Shown here in pieces: positions 26,068 through 36,347 of a stretch of DNA of 64,000 nt. The notes under the pieces were generated by a model. The model made no database searches. It was given only the letters and a program-made list of their open reading frames with translations, and was not told the DNA's origin. The stretch is from Mesorhizobium sp. M1D.F.Ca.ET.043.01.1.1 (GTDB lineage Bacteria; Pseudomonadota; Alphaproteobacteria; Rhizobiales; Rhizobiaceae). Location of the stretch: assembly GCF_003952385.1 (NCBI RefSeq), contig NZ_CP034444.1, positions 3,286,001-3,350,000 of the forward strand, read 5' to 3'. The position numbers were made by a program, and so were the translations under genes. Each line of letters starts with the position of its first letter. Position 1 is the stretch's first letter.

Positions 26068-26999
26068 GTGAGTTTCGTTCCTTTTTCGACCTTGGCCCCG
26101 CGCAGAAACTCCTGAGCGGCGGCGGGCCTTCCACCCGCCCGTTGAATTTCGACCAGCCGCACCGCGCCTGACCCGCAGGCGACCGTCAGCCGGTCATCGA
26201 GAATACCTCCCGACTCGCCGACGCCGTTGGAAAGCGTCGAGCGAAGCAGTTTCAGCCGCTCCACGCGGCCACCAATTTCGACCTCGCACCACGCGCCCGG
26301 GAAGGGCGAAAGGCCGCGAATGTGATTGTGGACTTCGCCGGCAGGCCGCGTCCAGTCTACGCGTGTCTCCGATTTATCGATCTTTCGGGCATAGGTCACC
26401 CCTTCCGTCGCCTGTTGGATAAATGTCAGACAATTTATCCCCAGCCGCGTCAGCGCTTCCACCATCAGCGAAGCACCTAAGTCCATCATCCGGTCATGCA
26501 ATTCGCCGGCGGTCATATCGGGTCCGATGGGCGATTTTTCAACCAATGCCACCGGACCGGTGTCGAGACCTTCTTCCATGCGCATGATCATCATGCCGGT
26601 CTCGGCATCGCCGGCCATGATGGCGCGCTGGATGGGAGCAGCACCGCGCCAACGCGGCAAAAGTGAGGCATGGCCGTTGAGGCAGCCCAGTCTGGTGGCC
26701 TCCAAGACGGGTTTCGGCAGAAGCAGGCCGTAGGCGACGACCACCGCGACATCGGCCCGCAAGGCGGCGAAGGCCTGCTGCTCGGGCTCGCTTTTCAGCG
26801 ATGCCGGCGTCCGCACCTCGAGGCCAAGCCGCTCCGCCTCTCGCTGCACCGGCGAGGGCGTCAGTTCCAGCCCGCGCCGGCCAGCGGCGCGCGGCGGCTG
26901 CGTGTAGACGGCAGCTATGTCGTGGCCGACCTCGGCTATCGCACGCAGCGTCGGCACGGAAAAATCCGGCGTGCCCATGAAGATGACGCGCAGGGGCAT
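26064..26999 (-). CDS. fmt: Methionyl-tRNA formyltransferase
   Basis: A 311-residue enzyme that formylates initiator Met-tRNA using 10-formyl-tetrahydrofolate. It begins [16 protein letters not shown] and carries the catalytic loop [19 protein letters not shown]; a C-terminal tRNA-binding domain follows (from about residue 205). It sits 5 bases after def, the enzyme that later removes the formyl group, an ancient and widespread gene pair. Confidence 0.96.
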   Translation of the reverse strand: MPLRVIFMGTPDFSVPTLRAIAEVGHDIAAVYTQPPRAAGRRGLELTPSPVQREAERLGLEVRTPASLKSEPEQQAFAALRADVAVVVAYGLLLPKPVLEATRLGCLNGHASLLPRWRGAAPIQRAIMAGDAETGMMIMRMEEGLDTGPVALVEKSPIGPDMTAGELHDRMMDLGASLMVEALTRLGINCLTFIQQATEGVTYARKIDKSETRVDWTRPAGEVHNHIRGLSPFPGAWCEVEIGGRVERLKLLRSTLSNGVGESGGILDDRLTVACGSGAVRLVEIQRAGGRPAAAQEFLRGAKVEKGTKLT

Positions 27000-27004
27000 G
27001 CCCC

Positions 27005-27535
27005 CTATCCCACCATCTTGCCCGGCGCCTTGTCCTTGGCGAGCTTCTTGAACTTCCTCACCACCATGTCGCGCTTCAGCTTCGAGATGTGGTCGATGAA
27101 CAGCACGCCGTTGAGGTGGTCGATCTCGTGCTGCAGACAGGTCGCCATCAGGCCCTCGGCGTCAATCTCCTGCAGCTTGCCGTCGCGGTCGAGATATTTC
27201 ACCCGCACCGCGGCGGGACGCTCGACCTCGGCATAGTAGTCGGGGATCGACAGGCAGCCTTCCTCATAGACCGAGCGCTGGTCGGAGCTTTCGAGGATCT
27301 CCGGATTGATGAAGACATGCGGCGCCGGCTCCTCGCCTTCCTTGGCAAGGTCGATGACCAGCAGGCGCCGCGGCTCGCCGACCTGGATCGCCGCCAGCCC
27401 GATGCCCGGCGCGTCATACATGGTTTCCAGCATGTCGTCGGCGAGCTTGCGCAAATCGCCGTCGACGCGCTCCACCGGCTTGGAAACCTGGCGCAGGATG
27501 GGATCGGGAAGAATGATGAGCGGCTTGATCGACAT
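27005..27535 (-). CDS. def: Peptide deformylase
   Basis: A 176-residue metalloenzyme removing the N-formyl group from new proteins. All three motifs are present: [10 protein letters not shown] (about 43-52), EGCLS (metal Cys) and HEIDHLNG (metal His pair). First gene of the def-fmt-acetyltransferase-truA set. It diverges from rmuC across 103 bases, which must contain both promoters. Confidence 0.96.
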   Translation of the reverse strand: MSIKPLIILPDPILRQVSKPVERVDGDLRKLADDMLETMYDAPGIGLAAIQVGEPRRLLVIDLAKEGEEPAPHVFINPEILESSDQRSVYEEGCLSIPDYYAEVERPAAVRVKYLDRDGKLQEIDAEGLMATCLQHEIDHLNGVLFIDHISKLKRDMVVRKFKKLAKDKAPGKMVG

Positions 27536-27638
27536 GGCGTCTCACCTAAGACGTCGCAGGAAAAGCGTCAACCGGGACATCATCCGCCTGTTCACGTTTT
27601 GATCTGTGCCGGCGGGCCGAATCGGTTATGCTGCCGAC

Positions 27639-28889
27639 ATGAACGACATGACCTCCATCCTTTCGCAACCGGTCGCGCGGCTCGGCGCCACCACGATCAC
27701 GCTCGGCGAGGCGCTCGGCTTCGGCGGGCTTCTGCTGCTGGCGTTTTTCCTGGCGCTCGTCATAGCGCTGTGGCGCGCTGCCGGGGCACGCGCGGTTGCC
27801 GCGGCCGAAGCGGCCGATCATGCCCGCGATACCGAGGCGCGGATGGCGGACATCCTGCAGGCGCAGGCCGAGATGCAGGGCCGCATGGGCGCGATCGCCG
27901 AAGTGTTCGGCGCCAGGCAGGCCGAGCTCACCCAATCGCTCGGACAGCGGCTCGACGCCATGACCGGCCGCCTCGGCCAGACCATGGCCGAGCAGACCAA
28001 ATCGACGCATGAGAGCCTGGCCAAATTGCAAGAGCGGCTGGCGGTGATCGACACCGCGCAAGGCAACATCCAGTCTTTAGCCGGCCAGGTCGTGCAGCTG
28101 CAGGCGATCCTTTCCAACAAGCAGACGCGCGGCGCCTTCGGCCAGTCGCGCATGGAGGCGATCGTCGCCGACGGGCTGCCGCACGGCGCCTACGAGTTTC
28201 AGGCGGGCCTGTCGAACGGCAGCCGGCCGGACTGCCTGGTGCGGATGCCGAACGGTGCGCCGATGCTTGCCATCGACGCCAAGTTTCCGCTGGAAGCCTG
28301 GAACGCCATCCGCGCCGCCGAGAGCCCCGACCTCAAGAAGGTCGCCGCGCAGGCGTTCCGGCGCGATATCGAGGTGCATATCCGCGATATCGCCGAAAAA
28401 TACCTGATCCAGGGCGAGACGCAGGACACCGCCTTCATGTTCGTGCCGTCGGAATCGGTGTTCGCCGAGATCCACGAGAATTTCGAGGCCGTGGTGCAGA
28501 AGGCGCACCGCGCCCGCGTCGTCATCGTCTCGCCGTCGCTCTTGATGCTGTCGATCCAGGTGATCCAGGCAATCCTGAAAGACGCGCGCATGCGCGAGCA
28601 GGCGCATCTGATCCAGGGCGAGGTCATCCGCCTGATGGAGGACGTGGCGCGCGTCGACGAGCGCGTGCGCCGGCTGCAGACGCATTTCGGCCAGGCAAGC
28701 AAGGACATAGACGACATCCTCGTTTCGACGTCGAAAGTGACCAAGCGCGGCCAGAAGATCGAAGCGCTGGAGTTCGCCGAAGGGGAAACCGAGCCGCCGC
28801 GCGGTCCGGCCAAGGTGGAGGCCGGCGCGCGCGTGGCCGATTCCAAGACCGGCCAGCTCAGGTTGCGCGTCGTCGAAGGCGACGACTGA
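27639..28889 (+). CDS. rmuC: DNA recombination protein RmuC
   Basis: A 416-residue protein with one N-terminal membrane helix (about residues 23-45), a long coiled-coil (about 50-150) and the RmuC nuclease-like domain (about 160-370; MLAIDAKFPLEAW holds the PD-(D/E)xK-like core, then TAFMFVPSESVFAEI). RmuC limits inversions between short repeats in E. coli. The start at 27639 is preferred over an upstream frame lacking a ribosome site. Confidence 0.92.
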   Translation: MNDMTSILSQPVARLGATTITLGEALGFGGLLLLAFFLALVIALWRAAGARAVAAAEAADHARDTEARMADILQAQAEMQGRMGAIAEVFGARQAELTQSLGQRLDAMTGRLGQTMAEQTKSTHESLAKLQERLAVIDTAQGNIQSLAGQVVQLQAILSNKQTRGAFGQSRMEAIVADGLPHGAYEFQAGLSNGSRPDCLVRMPNGAPMLAIDAKFPLEAWNAIRAAESPDLKKVAAQAFRRDIEVHIRDIAEKYLIQGETQDTAFMFVPSESVFAEIHENFEAVVQKAHRARVVIVSPSLLMLSIQVIQAILKDARMREQAHLIQGEVIRLMEDVARVDERVRRLQTHFGQASKDIDDILVSTSKVTKRGQKIEALEFAEGETEPPRGPAKVEAGARVADSKTGQLRLRVVEGDD

Positions 28890-28901
28890 GCCGCCAAACG
28901 A

Positions 28902-29306
28902 CTACTGCTCGTCGACCACCCTGGTGCCCTCGAACTCGGGCAGCCAGTGCAGAGCCGAGCGATGCCAGTATTGCGTCCTCGGCACCAGCTGATCGCGCTG
29001 GCGCGCCGTGCCGGTCCTGATGCCGTAGACCTTCGGGCCGTCGGCGACGGAGGTGGCGTAAAGATGCGAGCCGCACTCGCCGCAGAAGCCCTGCGCCCGC
29101 TTGGCGCCGGTCGTCCCGGTCTTGATGTAGACCTTGGGCTCGCCCTTGGTGATGCGGTAATCCTCCTCCGGCACCCGCACGGTAACGCGAAACGCGGTGC
29201 CGGTCAGTTGCTGGCAGTCCGTGCAGTGGCAGATCGAGGTCTTTTCCGGGTCGACCTCCGCCTCATAGGTGATGGCGCCGCAGTGGCATCCGCCGTCGAT
29301 TTTCAT
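28902..29306 (-). CDS. GFA family zinc protein (CENP-V/GFA domain)
   Basis: A 134-residue protein with the zinc-binding pattern of the GFA family: CHCGAITYE near the N-terminus, CHCTDCQQ at about residues 27-34 and CGECGSHLY at about 75-83. The founding member was described as a glutathione-dependent formaldehyde-activating enzyme, but for most relatives the reaction is unknown. The gene ends 12 bases from rmuC in convergent orientation. Confidence 0.88.
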   Translation of the reverse strand: MKIDGGCHCGAITYEAEVDPEKTSICHCTDCQQLTGTAFRVTVRVPEEDYRITKGEPKVYIKTGTTGAKRAQGFCGECGSHLYATSVADGPKVYGIRTGTARQRDQLVPRTQYWHRSALHWLPEFEGTRVVDEQ

Positions 29307-29339
29307 CGGGCTTGCTCCTAAAAATTGCTTCGCTCAAAC

Positions 29340-30299
29340 CTAGTCTTCTTCGGAGGCTTCGGCGATAGCCTTGCGCCTGCGCTCCCATGTGCCAGTCGCC
29401 TGCGGCTTGACGAACAGCCTGGTGATTTCGGGCATGTCGGTTTTCAGCCGCGCTTCCAGGCGTTCAACGCAGGCTTCGATCTCCGGCGCGGTGAGATGGT
29501 CCTCGAATTCGATGCTCAGGCCGGCGACGATTTCCTCCGGGCCGATATGGACACTCAGGATCCCGTTCGCCCGCTGCACCGCCGGATCATCCTCGGCGAT
29601 CGCCAGGACCTTGCGCTGCACCTCGGGGGAGGCGGGCTCGCCCATGAGCAGCCCCTTGCTCTCGCGTGCCAGAAAGGCCGCGGTCGCGCCAAGGATGATC
29701 GCGATGCCGATCGAGCCGACGCCGTCGAGCTCCGGGATTTCCAGCAGTCCGGACGCCAGGATGCCGGCGAAGGCGACGATCAGGCCGAGCAGTGCCGCGC
29801 TGTCCTCGAACAGCACTGTGTAGACGCTGGGGTCCTTGCTGTGGCGCACCGCCTGGAACCAGCCCTGACTGCCCTTCTCCTGGCGGAACTCCTTCAGCGC
29901 CACCAGCCAGGAACTGCCCTCGAACAGGAAGGACAGGCCAAGCACGATGTAGTTGACCCTGGCGTTGACGATGGGCTCGGGCGCCATGATGTGGACGACG
30001 CCTTCATAGAAGGAGACGCCGGCGCCCAGGGCGAAAACCAGCAGCGCGACGATGAAGCTCCAGAAATAGAGCTCCCGGCCATGGCCGAGCGGATGCGCGC
30101 GGTCGGCCAGGCGCGCGGCCCGGCGCATGCCGTGAAGCAGAAGCCCGCCATTGCCGGTGTCGACGAGCGAATGCACGCCTTCCGACAGCATCGCCGAAGA
30201 ACCGGTGAAGAAGGCCGCGGCGAATTTGGTCAGCGCGATCGCGAGATTGCCGGCGAGCGCCGCGTAGATCACCCTTTTCGAGCCGGCATGCCCTGCCAT
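29340..30299 (-). CDS. Cation diffusion facilitator transporter
   Basis: A 319-residue inner-membrane metal/proton antiporter with about six membrane helices (residues 10-205) and a C-terminal cytoplasmic domain (about 215-300). A metal site is seen in HSLVDTGNGG on helix 2 and in LFEDSAALLG on helix 5. HPLGHGRELYFWSF after helix 2 is typical of one CDF branch. The metal (Zn, Fe, Co or Mn) cannot be told from the sequence. Confidence 0.9.
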   Translation of the reverse strand: MAGHAGSKRVIYAALAGNLAIALTKFAAAFFTGSSAMLSEGVHSLVDTGNGGLLLHGMRRAARLADRAHPLGHGRELYFWSFIVALLVFALGAGVSFYEGVVHIMAPEPIVNARVNYIVLGLSFLFEGSSWLVALKEFRQEKGSQGWFQAVRHSKDPSVYTVLFEDSAALLGLIVAFAGILASGLLEIPELDGVGSIGIAIILGATAAFLARESKGLLMGEPASPEVQRKVLAIAEDDPAVQRANGILSVHIGPEEIVAGLSIEFEDHLTAPEIEACVERLEARLKTDMPEITRLFVKPQATGTWERRRKAIAEASEED

Positions 30300-30554
30300 T
30301 GATCCTGACCCTCGCCGATCGATTCCAGCTTAGCGGCCAGTTGGCCGAAGCTCTACAGACAATGCGCCAGCCGCTCCAAGGTTCAGGAGCACCGACGCGC
30401 ATCCCGTCCAACCGCCCGACACCTGTTTCACGGCCGGCGGATCAAGGGAAAACGGTTGACATCCGGGAAGCCGGCTTTCGAGGCGGCAAGCGGCCTCTTG
30501 CGGTCGGACGCTTCTCTTGTTTCACTTGGCCGCCCACAATCGGAGGAGCGAATC

Positions 30555-30680
30555 ATGGCGAAAGGTGCGATGAAGGCGGGCAAGGAACCCCGCAAGCCGA
30601 AGAAGGACGCGAAGAAACCAGCCGCGGCCCCGGCCCCGAAGGCGCCGCCGGTCAAGGCGATGCGCATCAAGGAGAAGTAA
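30555..30680 (+). CDS. Small Lys/Pro/Ala-rich basic protein, 41 residues
   Basis: The product starts MAKGAMKAGKEPRKPKKDAK, continues with an Ala/Pro stretch and ends KAMRIKEK. It has about 12 Lys and a strong GGAGG ribosome site. No fold is predicted; it looks intrinsically disordered and could bind nucleic acid. I recall similar short proteins in other Mesorhizobium genomes but cannot check here. It stands alone upstream of a palindromic repeat. Confidence 0.6.
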   Translation: MAKGAMKAGKEPRKPKKDAKKPAAAPAPKAPPVKAMRIKEK

Positions 30681-30737
30681 GCCGCCGGCGCGGGCGTGCC
30701 GCGCTGAAACTCAAGGCGTCACGCTTTTTTTGTTTTG

Positions 30738-30786
30738 ATGCATGTCGTTCTCCCAAAACCGCTTTGCACTTTTGGGCGACATGCAT
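30738..30786. repeat. Palindromic intergenic repeat, copy 4 (divergent)
   Basis: Arms ATGCATGTCG and CGACATGCAT enclose TCCCAAAACCGC and CACTTTTGGG, the same plan as copies at 5742 and 25513 with changed arms. It lies between the small basic protein and the riboswitch. Confidence 0.65.
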
Positions 30787-30876
30787 TGTCCGTCTCGATG
30801 CGGATTTGAACCGGCGGCATGCCGAATGCTGCCGGTGTTTTGTTGAACGGGGAGCACGTCTCCCTATATCACCAGC

Positions 30877-30922
30877 GCGAGGACGACCTCGCTTTCCCGA
30901 AAACCGGCTGGGACGACCCGCC
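30877..30922 (+). ncRNA. Guanidine-II (mini-ykkC) riboswitch candidate
   Basis: Two short hairpins with identical ACGA tetraloops: stem 1 GCGAGG-ACGA-CCTCGC (30877-30892, 6 perfect pairs) and stem 2 GGC(T)GGG-ACGA-CCCGCC (30906-30922, one bulge), separated by 13 bases. Tandem hairpins with ACGR loops define the mini-ykkC motif, which binds free guanidinium and turns on exporters. The gene directly downstream is a SugE/Gdx-type exporter, the classical target. A further hairpin (CGATCG...CGATCG, 30939-30955) stands just before the ribosome site and could be the expression platform. Confidence 0.85.
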
Positions 30923-30969
30923 TCCCTCAAGCGTCGAGCGATCGATGCCCGATCGACGGAGCGTTTGCG

Positions 30970-31284
30970 ATGTCCTGGATTTTTCTCTTTTTCGCCGGCC
31001 TGTTCGAGATCGGCTGGGCGATCGGTCTCAAATATACCGATGGTTTCTCGAAGCCGCTGCCGACCGCGCTCACCGTCGCCTCGATGATCGTCAGCCTTGG
31101 CCTGCTCGGCCTGGCGCTGAAGGCGCTGCCTGTGGGCACTGCCTATGCGGTGTGGACGGGGATCGGCACCGTCGGCACCGCCCTGCTCGGCATCTGGCTG
31201 CTCGGCGAGCCGGCAACTGCGGCGCGGCTTGCCTGCATCGGCCTGATCGTGTGCGGCATCATCGGGCTGAAGCTCGTCGCCTGA
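30970..31284 (+). CDS. sugE: Small multidrug resistance protein, SugE/Gdx type (guanidinium exporter)
   Basis: A 104-residue protein with four membrane helices. The active Glu lies in [17 protein letters not shown] (Glu13), and [17 protein letters not shown] is the family signature. The SugE/Gdx branch exports guanidinium in exchange for protons, unlike EmrE-type multidrug pumps. The mini-ykkC-like riboswitch 48 bases upstream supports guanidinium as substrate. The ribosome site is CGGAG, 8 bases before the ATG. Confidence 0.92.
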   Translation: MSWIFLFFAGLFEIGWAIGLKYTDGFSKPLPTALTVASMIVSLGLLGLALKALPVGTAYAVWTGIGTVGTALLGIWLLGEPATAARLACIGLIVCGIIGLKLVA

Positions 31285-31349
31285 AACGGCACAAACGCGT
31301 TCAGGGCCGCCACCGGCGACCCTGATTCATTTTTCGAACGAACTCGAAC

Positions 31350-31784
31350 CTAGCGGGCGGAGAAGCCCGGAGGCGTGCGGCCGACACGCGCCTTGCGGGC
31401 GGCGTAGCGCGCATCGCGCTTGGCCTTGCGCTCGGCCTCTTCGGCAAGCACACGGGCGATGCGTTCGGTTTCCTCGGCTTCGCGGATCTTGGCCTCGGCC
31501 GCCGCCGCTTCTTCAGCAGCGATACGGTCAGCCTCTGCCGCTGCCTCGCGTTCAGCCTTCTCGGCTGCTTCGCGCGCCAGCTTTTCCTGCTTCAGCCTGG
31601 CCTTCTCGGCCTCGCGGATCGCGCGGGCCGCGAGGATCGCCTTGCGTTCCGCCTGACGCGCCAGCACCGCTGGATCATCCGCCGCCGGCTTTGCCTTGAA
31701 GCGCTCCAGGAGCGCCTTCTTCGCCTCGTTCGCGGCGTTGCGCCGCTCGAATATGTCTTTTTCCCTGTAGATAGCCAAATCCAC
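31350..31784 (-). CDS. DUF6481-like coiled-coil protein
   Basis: A 144-residue, extremely Ala/Glu/Lys/Arg-rich protein, predicted to be one long helix or coiled coil from about residue 10 to 130 (AKKALLERFKAKPA, then repeated AEAE/KRE units). It has no membrane segment or signal peptide. I believe it belongs to DUF6481, a family seen in alphaproteobacteria. Function unknown. Confidence 0.7.
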   Translation of the reverse strand: MDLAIYREKDIFERRNAANEAKKALLERFKAKPAADDPAVLARQAERKAILAARAIREAEKARLKQEKLAREAAEKAEREAAAEADRIAAEEAAAAEAKIREAEETERIARVLAEEAERKAKRDARYAARKARVGRTPPGFSAR

Positions 31785-32004
31785 TTCCCTGCAGTCAATT
31801 CGCGACGCTTACATACGCGCGAAAGCGATGAGTTCAAGCGCCAAAACGGTATGCCAGCCATGAAAATCTGCGCTGTTGCCGCCGGGATACGTCCTATCGC
31901 GCGATGCACTGTTCACAAACCGTGCCACTGGCGGCCGACCCGGCCGATCGCTACGTCTTGCGCCAGCAATCAACGCTCAACCAGCGCATCGGGATGCAAT
32001 CGCC

Positions 32005-33066
32005 ATGGAACTCGGCCTCTACACTTTCGCGGATGTCAGCCCGGAACCGGGCCCGGGCGCCATCGGGCCGCATGAACGGCTGCGCAACCTGATTGAGGAG
32101 ATCGAGCTGGCCGACCAGGTCGGGCTCGACGTGTTCGGCCTCGGCGAACATCACCGCCCCGACTATGCGGCCTCGGTGCCGGTCGTGGCGCTCGCGGCGG
32201 CCGCCGAGCGGACCAGGCGCATCAAGCTCACCAGCGCGGTCACCGTGCTCTCTTCCGACGATCCGGTGCGGGTCTTCCAGCAATTCGCGACCCTCGACCT
32301 TCTGTCCGGCGGCCGCGCCGAGATCATGGCCGGGCGCGGCTCCTTCATCGAATCCTTCCCGCTTTTCGGCTACAATCTGGAGGACTATGACGAGCTCTTC
32401 GCCGAGAAGCTCGACCTGCTGCTCGCCATCCGCGACCAGGTGAAGGTGACGTGGCAGGGACGCTTGCGCGCGCCGATCAACGGCCGCGGCGTCTATCCGC
32501 GCCCCTTCCAGGACAAACTGCCGATCTGGATCGCCATCGGCGGGACGCCGCAGTCCGCCGCCCGCGCCGGCGTGCTCGGCCTGCCGTTGGCGCTTGCCAT
32601 CATCGGCGGCGAGCCGGCCCGCTTCGCGCCGCTGTTCGACATCTATCGCGAGGCGGCAAGGGGCGCCGGCATCGATCGGGCCGCCCTCGCCACCAGCCTC
32701 AATGTGCACGGCTTCATCGCCGAGACGACGGAGAAGGCGGCCGACGATTTCTACGCGCCGCAGGCCGAGGTGATGAACCGCATCGGCCGCGAGCGCGGCT
32801 GGGGGCCGACCTCGCGGGCGCATTTCGACCACGCGCGGGGTCTCGGCGGCGCCCTGTTCGTCGGCAGTCCTGAAGCCGTAGCGGAAAAGATCGTCGCCCA
32901 GCACAAGATCTTCGGCAACGACCGCTTCCTCCTGCAGATGGCGATCGGCACCATGCCGCACGCCAAGACCATGAAGGCGATCGAGCTCTACGGCACCAAG
33001 GTGGCGCCGATCGTGCGGCGCGAGACGGCGAAGGCCGAGCCCGCCGCACCGGCGCCCGCCGCCTGA
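32005..33066 (+). CDS. LLM-class flavin-dependent oxidoreductase (luciferase-like) 1
   Basis: A 353-residue TIM-barrel flavoprotein of the bacterial luciferase superfamily. It begins [16 protein letters not shown] and shows the family landmarks [13 protein letters not shown] and [20 protein letters not shown]. Substrate unknown; members oxidise aldehydes, alkanesulfonates or heterocycles with reduced FMN. The start at 32005 is chosen because the upstream extension is not family-like. The C-terminal tail is Ala/Pro-rich. Confidence 0.88.
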   Translation: MELGLYTFADVSPEPGPGAIGPHERLRNLIEEIELADQVGLDVFGLGEHHRPDYAASVPVVALAAAAERTRRIKLTSAVTVLSSDDPVRVFQQFATLDLLSGGRAEIMAGRGSFIESFPLFGYNLEDYDELFAEKLDLLLAIRDQVKVTWQGRLRAPINGRGVYPRPFQDKLPIWIAIGGTPQSAARAGVLGLPLALAIIGGEPARFAPLFDIYREAARGAGIDRAALATSLNVHGFIAETTEKAADDFYAPQAEVMNRIGRERGWGPTSRAHFDHARGLGGALFVGSPEAVAEKIVAQHKIFGNDRFLLQMAIGTMPHAKTMKAIELYGTKVAPIVRRETAKAEPAAPAPAA

Positions 33067-33174
33067 AGATGCCGGCCCGGCAAGGCTCTATCATCACCGC
33101 CGGCTAACGGAACCTTGGCGCGGCGGACACGTTTTTCTCGACGATCGCACCGGTAGCGGTGCTCAAGGGGAACG

Positions 33175-34341
33175 ATGAAAGCCGAGACGACCGCTTCGGG
33201 CGCGAGCGTTGCCGAAAGCGTTGAACCACGTGCCGAAGCCCACGCCGAATTGCGACTGATGCGATCGCTGCTGATCGGCATCTTCATCCTCATGACGACC
33301 GCGGCGCTCTATTTCGCCCGCGCCTTCTTCATGCCCGTGATCCTCGCCTTCCTGCTGGCGCTGACGCTGACGCCGATCGTGCGCTTCCTGCGCAAGCACG
33401 GCGTTCCCGACGTGCTGTCCGCGACGCTGCTGGTGCTGCTCTCGGTCTTCCTTGTGGCCAGCGCCGGCTATCTGCTCAGCGGCCCGGTCATCGATCTCAT
33501 CAACAACAGCTCGTCCATCGGCCTGCAGCTGACCGACAGGCTGGCGCCGTTCAAGCAACCGCTCGAAAGGGTCATGGACATCTCGCACCAGCTCGAGGCG
33601 CTGACCGAGACCGCACAGGAGCCGAACGTGCAAAAGGTGGCGGTGGCGCCATCCGGCATGCTCTCCACGGCCGCCAGCAACATAGTGGGGGCCGGCACCA
33701 GCATCACCATCGTCTTCGTGCTGTCGCTGTTCCTGCTCGCCTCGGGCACCTTGTTCTACGAGAAGATCGTTCAGTCCTTCGCCAGTCTCAGCGACAAGAA
33801 GCGGGCGCTGCGCGTCGTCTATGACGTCGAGCGCGAGATCTCGCACTATCTGCTCACCGTCGCCCTCATCAATACCGGCCTCGGCACGGTGATCGGGCTC
33901 GGCCTGTGGGGGCTCGGCATGCCGAACCCGCTGGTCTGGGGCGCGGCCGCGGCGCTGCTCAATTTCCTGCCCTATGTCGGCGCGCTGATAACCATCCTCC
34001 TGGTCACGACCATCGCGCTGATCAGCTTCGATACGATCTCCTACGCGCTGCTGGCGCCCGCCTTCGTCCTGTTGTGCGACCTCGTCGAGGGCCAGTTCGT
34101 GACCCCGACGGTGGTCGGCCGGCGGCTCGAGATCAACGCCGTGGCGATCTTCATCGCCATCGCCTTCTGGTCCTGGCTGTGGGGCTTCGTCGGCGCGCTG
34201 ATGGCGGTGCCGCTGCTGGTCGTCATCAAGGTGTTCTGCGACCATTTCGACGGCCTCAGCCATGTCGGCAACTTCCTCGCCGCGCAACAGACCATCGTCG
34301 CCGACGAGGTTGCCGAGAGCAACCACAAGCGCGCCGCGTAA
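33175..34341 (+). CDS. AI-2E family transporter (PerM-like permease)
   Basis: A 388-residue membrane protein with about eight helices: a pair near residues 30-75, one at about 80-100, and the C-terminal set (about 220-370) with the conserved [11 protein letters not shown] and [17 protein letters not shown] motifs. The family was named after an autoinducer-2 exporter, but members include Na+/H+ antiporters and many of unknown cargo. The gene stands just before the arylamine N-acetyltransferase, without obvious coupling. Confidence 0.9.
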   Translation: MKAETTASGASVAESVEPRAEAHAELRLMRSLLIGIFILMTTAALYFARAFFMPVILAFLLALTLTPIVRFLRKHGVPDVLSATLLVLLSVFLVASAGYLLSGPVIDLINNSSSIGLQLTDRLAPFKQPLERVMDISHQLEALTETAQEPNVQKVAVAPSGMLSTAASNIVGAGTSITIVFVLSLFLLASGTLFYEKIVQSFASLSDKKRALRVVYDVEREISHYLLTVALINTGLGTVIGLGLWGLGMPNPLVWGAAAALLNFLPYVGALITILLVTTIALISFDTISYALLAPAFVLLCDLVEGQFVTPTVVGRRLEINAVAIFIAIAFWSWLWGFVGALMAVPLLVVIKVFCDHFDGLSHVGNFLAAQQTIVADEVAESNHKRAA

Positions 34342-34430
34342 AGCCTGGTCCAATGGCCATGTCCGGCCGCCTGTTTGCGGCGCCCATGGCGAGTGCCTAT
34401 ATCGGCCTGGTCAAGCCGGATTTCCCTCTC

Positions 34431-35273
34431 ATGACCAACGCCTCCTTCGACATCGATGGCTATTTCGCCCGCATTGGCTATCGCGGTCCGACGGATGCTT
34501 CGCTGGCAGCGCTGAAGGCGCTGCACCGGCAGCATCCGCAGGCGATCCCGTTCGAGAACGTCGACGCGCTGATGGGCGTTTCGGTCGGGCTCGATCCGGC
34601 TTCGCTGCAGGACAAGGTCTTCAGCCAAGGCCGCGGCGGATACTGCTTCGAGCACAATCTGATCTTCATGCATGCGCTCGGAGCGCTGGGTTTCAACGTC
34701 AGCGGGCTCGCCGCCCGCGTGCTGTGGGGCCAGCCGGACGATGCCATCACGGCGCGCAGCCACATGCTGTTGCGGGTCGAGCTCGATGGAAAGACATACA
34801 TTGCCGATGTCGGCTTTGGCGGCCTGACGCTGACGGCGCCGCTGTTGCTCGAGCCGGATCTCGAACAGCAGACCCCGCACGAGGCCTTCCGCATCACCGA
34901 GACCGGCGATCATTTTCGCCTGCAGGCCGGCATTGGCGGCGCCAATATGAACAACGATTGGCGCACGCTCTACCGCTTCGACATGCAGCGGACCTACGAG
35001 GTCGACTACCAGGTGAGCAGCCATTTCCTGTCGACGCATCCGAGCTCGCATTTCCTGTCGACCCTGGTCGCGGCGCGCGCTTTGCCGGACCGGCGCTATG
35101 GGCTGCGCAACAACCGGTTGTCGATCCATCATCTCGGCGGCCGCAGCGAGCAGCGCGAGATCGCCTCGGCGACCGAGCTCGCCGACGTGCTGGAGAGCGA
35201 GCTCGCCATCGTCATCCCCAACCGCGCCGCCTTCGAGGCAAGGCTGCGGCAGAAGAACATCGTGGAGACCTGA
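34431..35273 (+). CDS. nat: Arylamine N-acetyltransferase
   Basis: A 280-residue enzyme moving acetyl from acetyl-CoA to arylamines or hydrazines. The Cys-His-Asp triad is visible: Cys72 in RGGYCFEHN, His111 in ARSHMLLRV and Asp126 in YIADVGFGG. The chosen start at 34431 gives the usual length; a longer open frame upstream adds 28 residues without conservation. The next gene, a luciferase-like oxidoreductase, begins 3 bases after the stop, so the two are one transcript. Confidence 0.93.
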   Translation: MTNASFDIDGYFARIGYRGPTDASLAALKALHRQHPQAIPFENVDALMGVSVGLDPASLQDKVFSQGRGGYCFEHNLIFMHALGALGFNVSGLAARVLWGQPDDAITARSHMLLRVELDGKTYIADVGFGGLTLTAPLLLEPDLEQQTPHEAFRITETGDHFRLQAGIGGANMNNDWRTLYRFDMQRTYEVDYQVSSHFLSTHPSSHFLSTLVAARALPDRRYGLRNNRLSIHHLGGRSEQREIASATELADVLESELAIVIPNRAAFEARLRQKNIVET

Positions 35274-35276
35274 TCA

Positions 35277-36275
35277 ATGACTGCACTTTCGGTTCTCGAC
35301 CTGTCGCCGATCACGCAAGGCAGCAATGCCTCGCAGTCGCTCGCCAATTCGCTCGACCTTGCCCGCCATGCCGAGCGGCTGGGCTACAAGCGCTATTGGC
35401 TCGCCGAGCACCACAACATGCCGGGCATCGCCAGCGCGGCGACTTCCGTCGTCATCGCCCATGTCGCGGGCGGTACCAGAACGATCCGCGTCGGCGCCGG
35501 CGGCATCATGCTGCCCAACCACGCGCCGCTGGTGATCGCCGAGCAGTTCGGCACGCTCAACGCCCTTTTCCCGGGCCGCATCGACCTCGGCCTCGGCCGC
35601 GCGCCGGGCACCGACATGATGACGGCGCGGGCGCTGCGCCGCAACCTGGAGGCCAGCGACAACTTCCCCCAGGACGTGGTCGAGCTGATGGGCTACTTCC
35701 GGCCGGCCGAGGAAGGCCAGCGCATCCGCGCGGTGCCGGGCGAAGGGCAGCACGTGCCGGTCTGGATCCTTGGCTCCAGCCTCTACGGTGCGCAGCTCGC
35801 GGCGCTGCTCGGCCTGCCCTATGCCTTCGCCTCGCATTTCGCGCCGGCCGAGCTCGATCACGCGCTGGAGGTCTATCGCACCCGTTTCCAGCCGTCGGCT
35901 GAGCTCGACAAGCCCTATGTGATGCTCGGCCTCAACGTCTTTGCGGCGCCCACCGACGCCGAGGCGCGGCTTTTGTTCACCTCCCTGCAGCAGGCCTTCG
36001 TCAATCTGCGCAGCGGCCGGCCCGGGCAATTGCCGCCGCCGGTCGAAAACTATGACCGCGATCTCGATCCGGTCGCCAAGACCATGCTTGCCCAGGCGCT
36101 GTCCTGCGCCGTCGTCGGCTCGCCGGAGACGGTCCGCCAGGGCATCGATGCTTTCGTGCGTCGTACCGGCGCCGACGAATTGATGGTGACGGCGCAGATG
36201 TTCGACCACGCGGCGCGGGTGCGCTCCTTCGAGATCCTGGCGGACGTGCATGGATCGATGTCACAAGCGGCCTGA
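35277..36275 (+). CDS. LLM-class flavin-dependent oxidoreductase 2
   Basis: A 332-residue luciferase-like monooxygenase. Landmarks are [37 protein letters not shown] and [14 protein letters not shown], which put it in the MsnO8-type branch. It follows the arylamine acetyltransferase by 3 bases, hinting at a joint role in handling aromatic or nitrogen compounds; that link is inference. The other luciferase-like gene at 32005 belongs to a different branch. Confidence 0.9.
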   Translation: MTALSVLDLSPITQGSNASQSLANSLDLARHAERLGYKRYWLAEHHNMPGIASAATSVVIAHVAGGTRTIRVGAGGIMLPNHAPLVIAEQFGTLNALFPGRIDLGLGRAPGTDMMTARALRRNLEASDNFPQDVVELMGYFRPAEEGQRIRAVPGEGQHVPVWILGSSLYGAQLAALLGLPYAFASHFAPAELDHALEVYRTRFQPSAELDKPYVMLGLNVFAAPTDAEARLLFTSLQQAFVNLRSGRPGQLPPPVENYDRDLDPVAKTMLAQALSCAVVGSPETVRQGIDAFVRRTGADELMVTAQMFDHAARVRSFEILADVHGSMSQAA

Positions 36276-36347
36276 GCAACTCGATGGCTTTTGCCTGACA
36301 TACTCGTCTGCTATGGGCAGGCCCCTTCCTCAAGCGCGAGCCTTCCC

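Noticed and set aside
33906..35273. Long form of the arylamine N-acetyltransferase starting inside the AI-2E transporter gene
   Set aside because: The first 175 codons are a shadow of the transporter; the family N-terminus begins at 34431.
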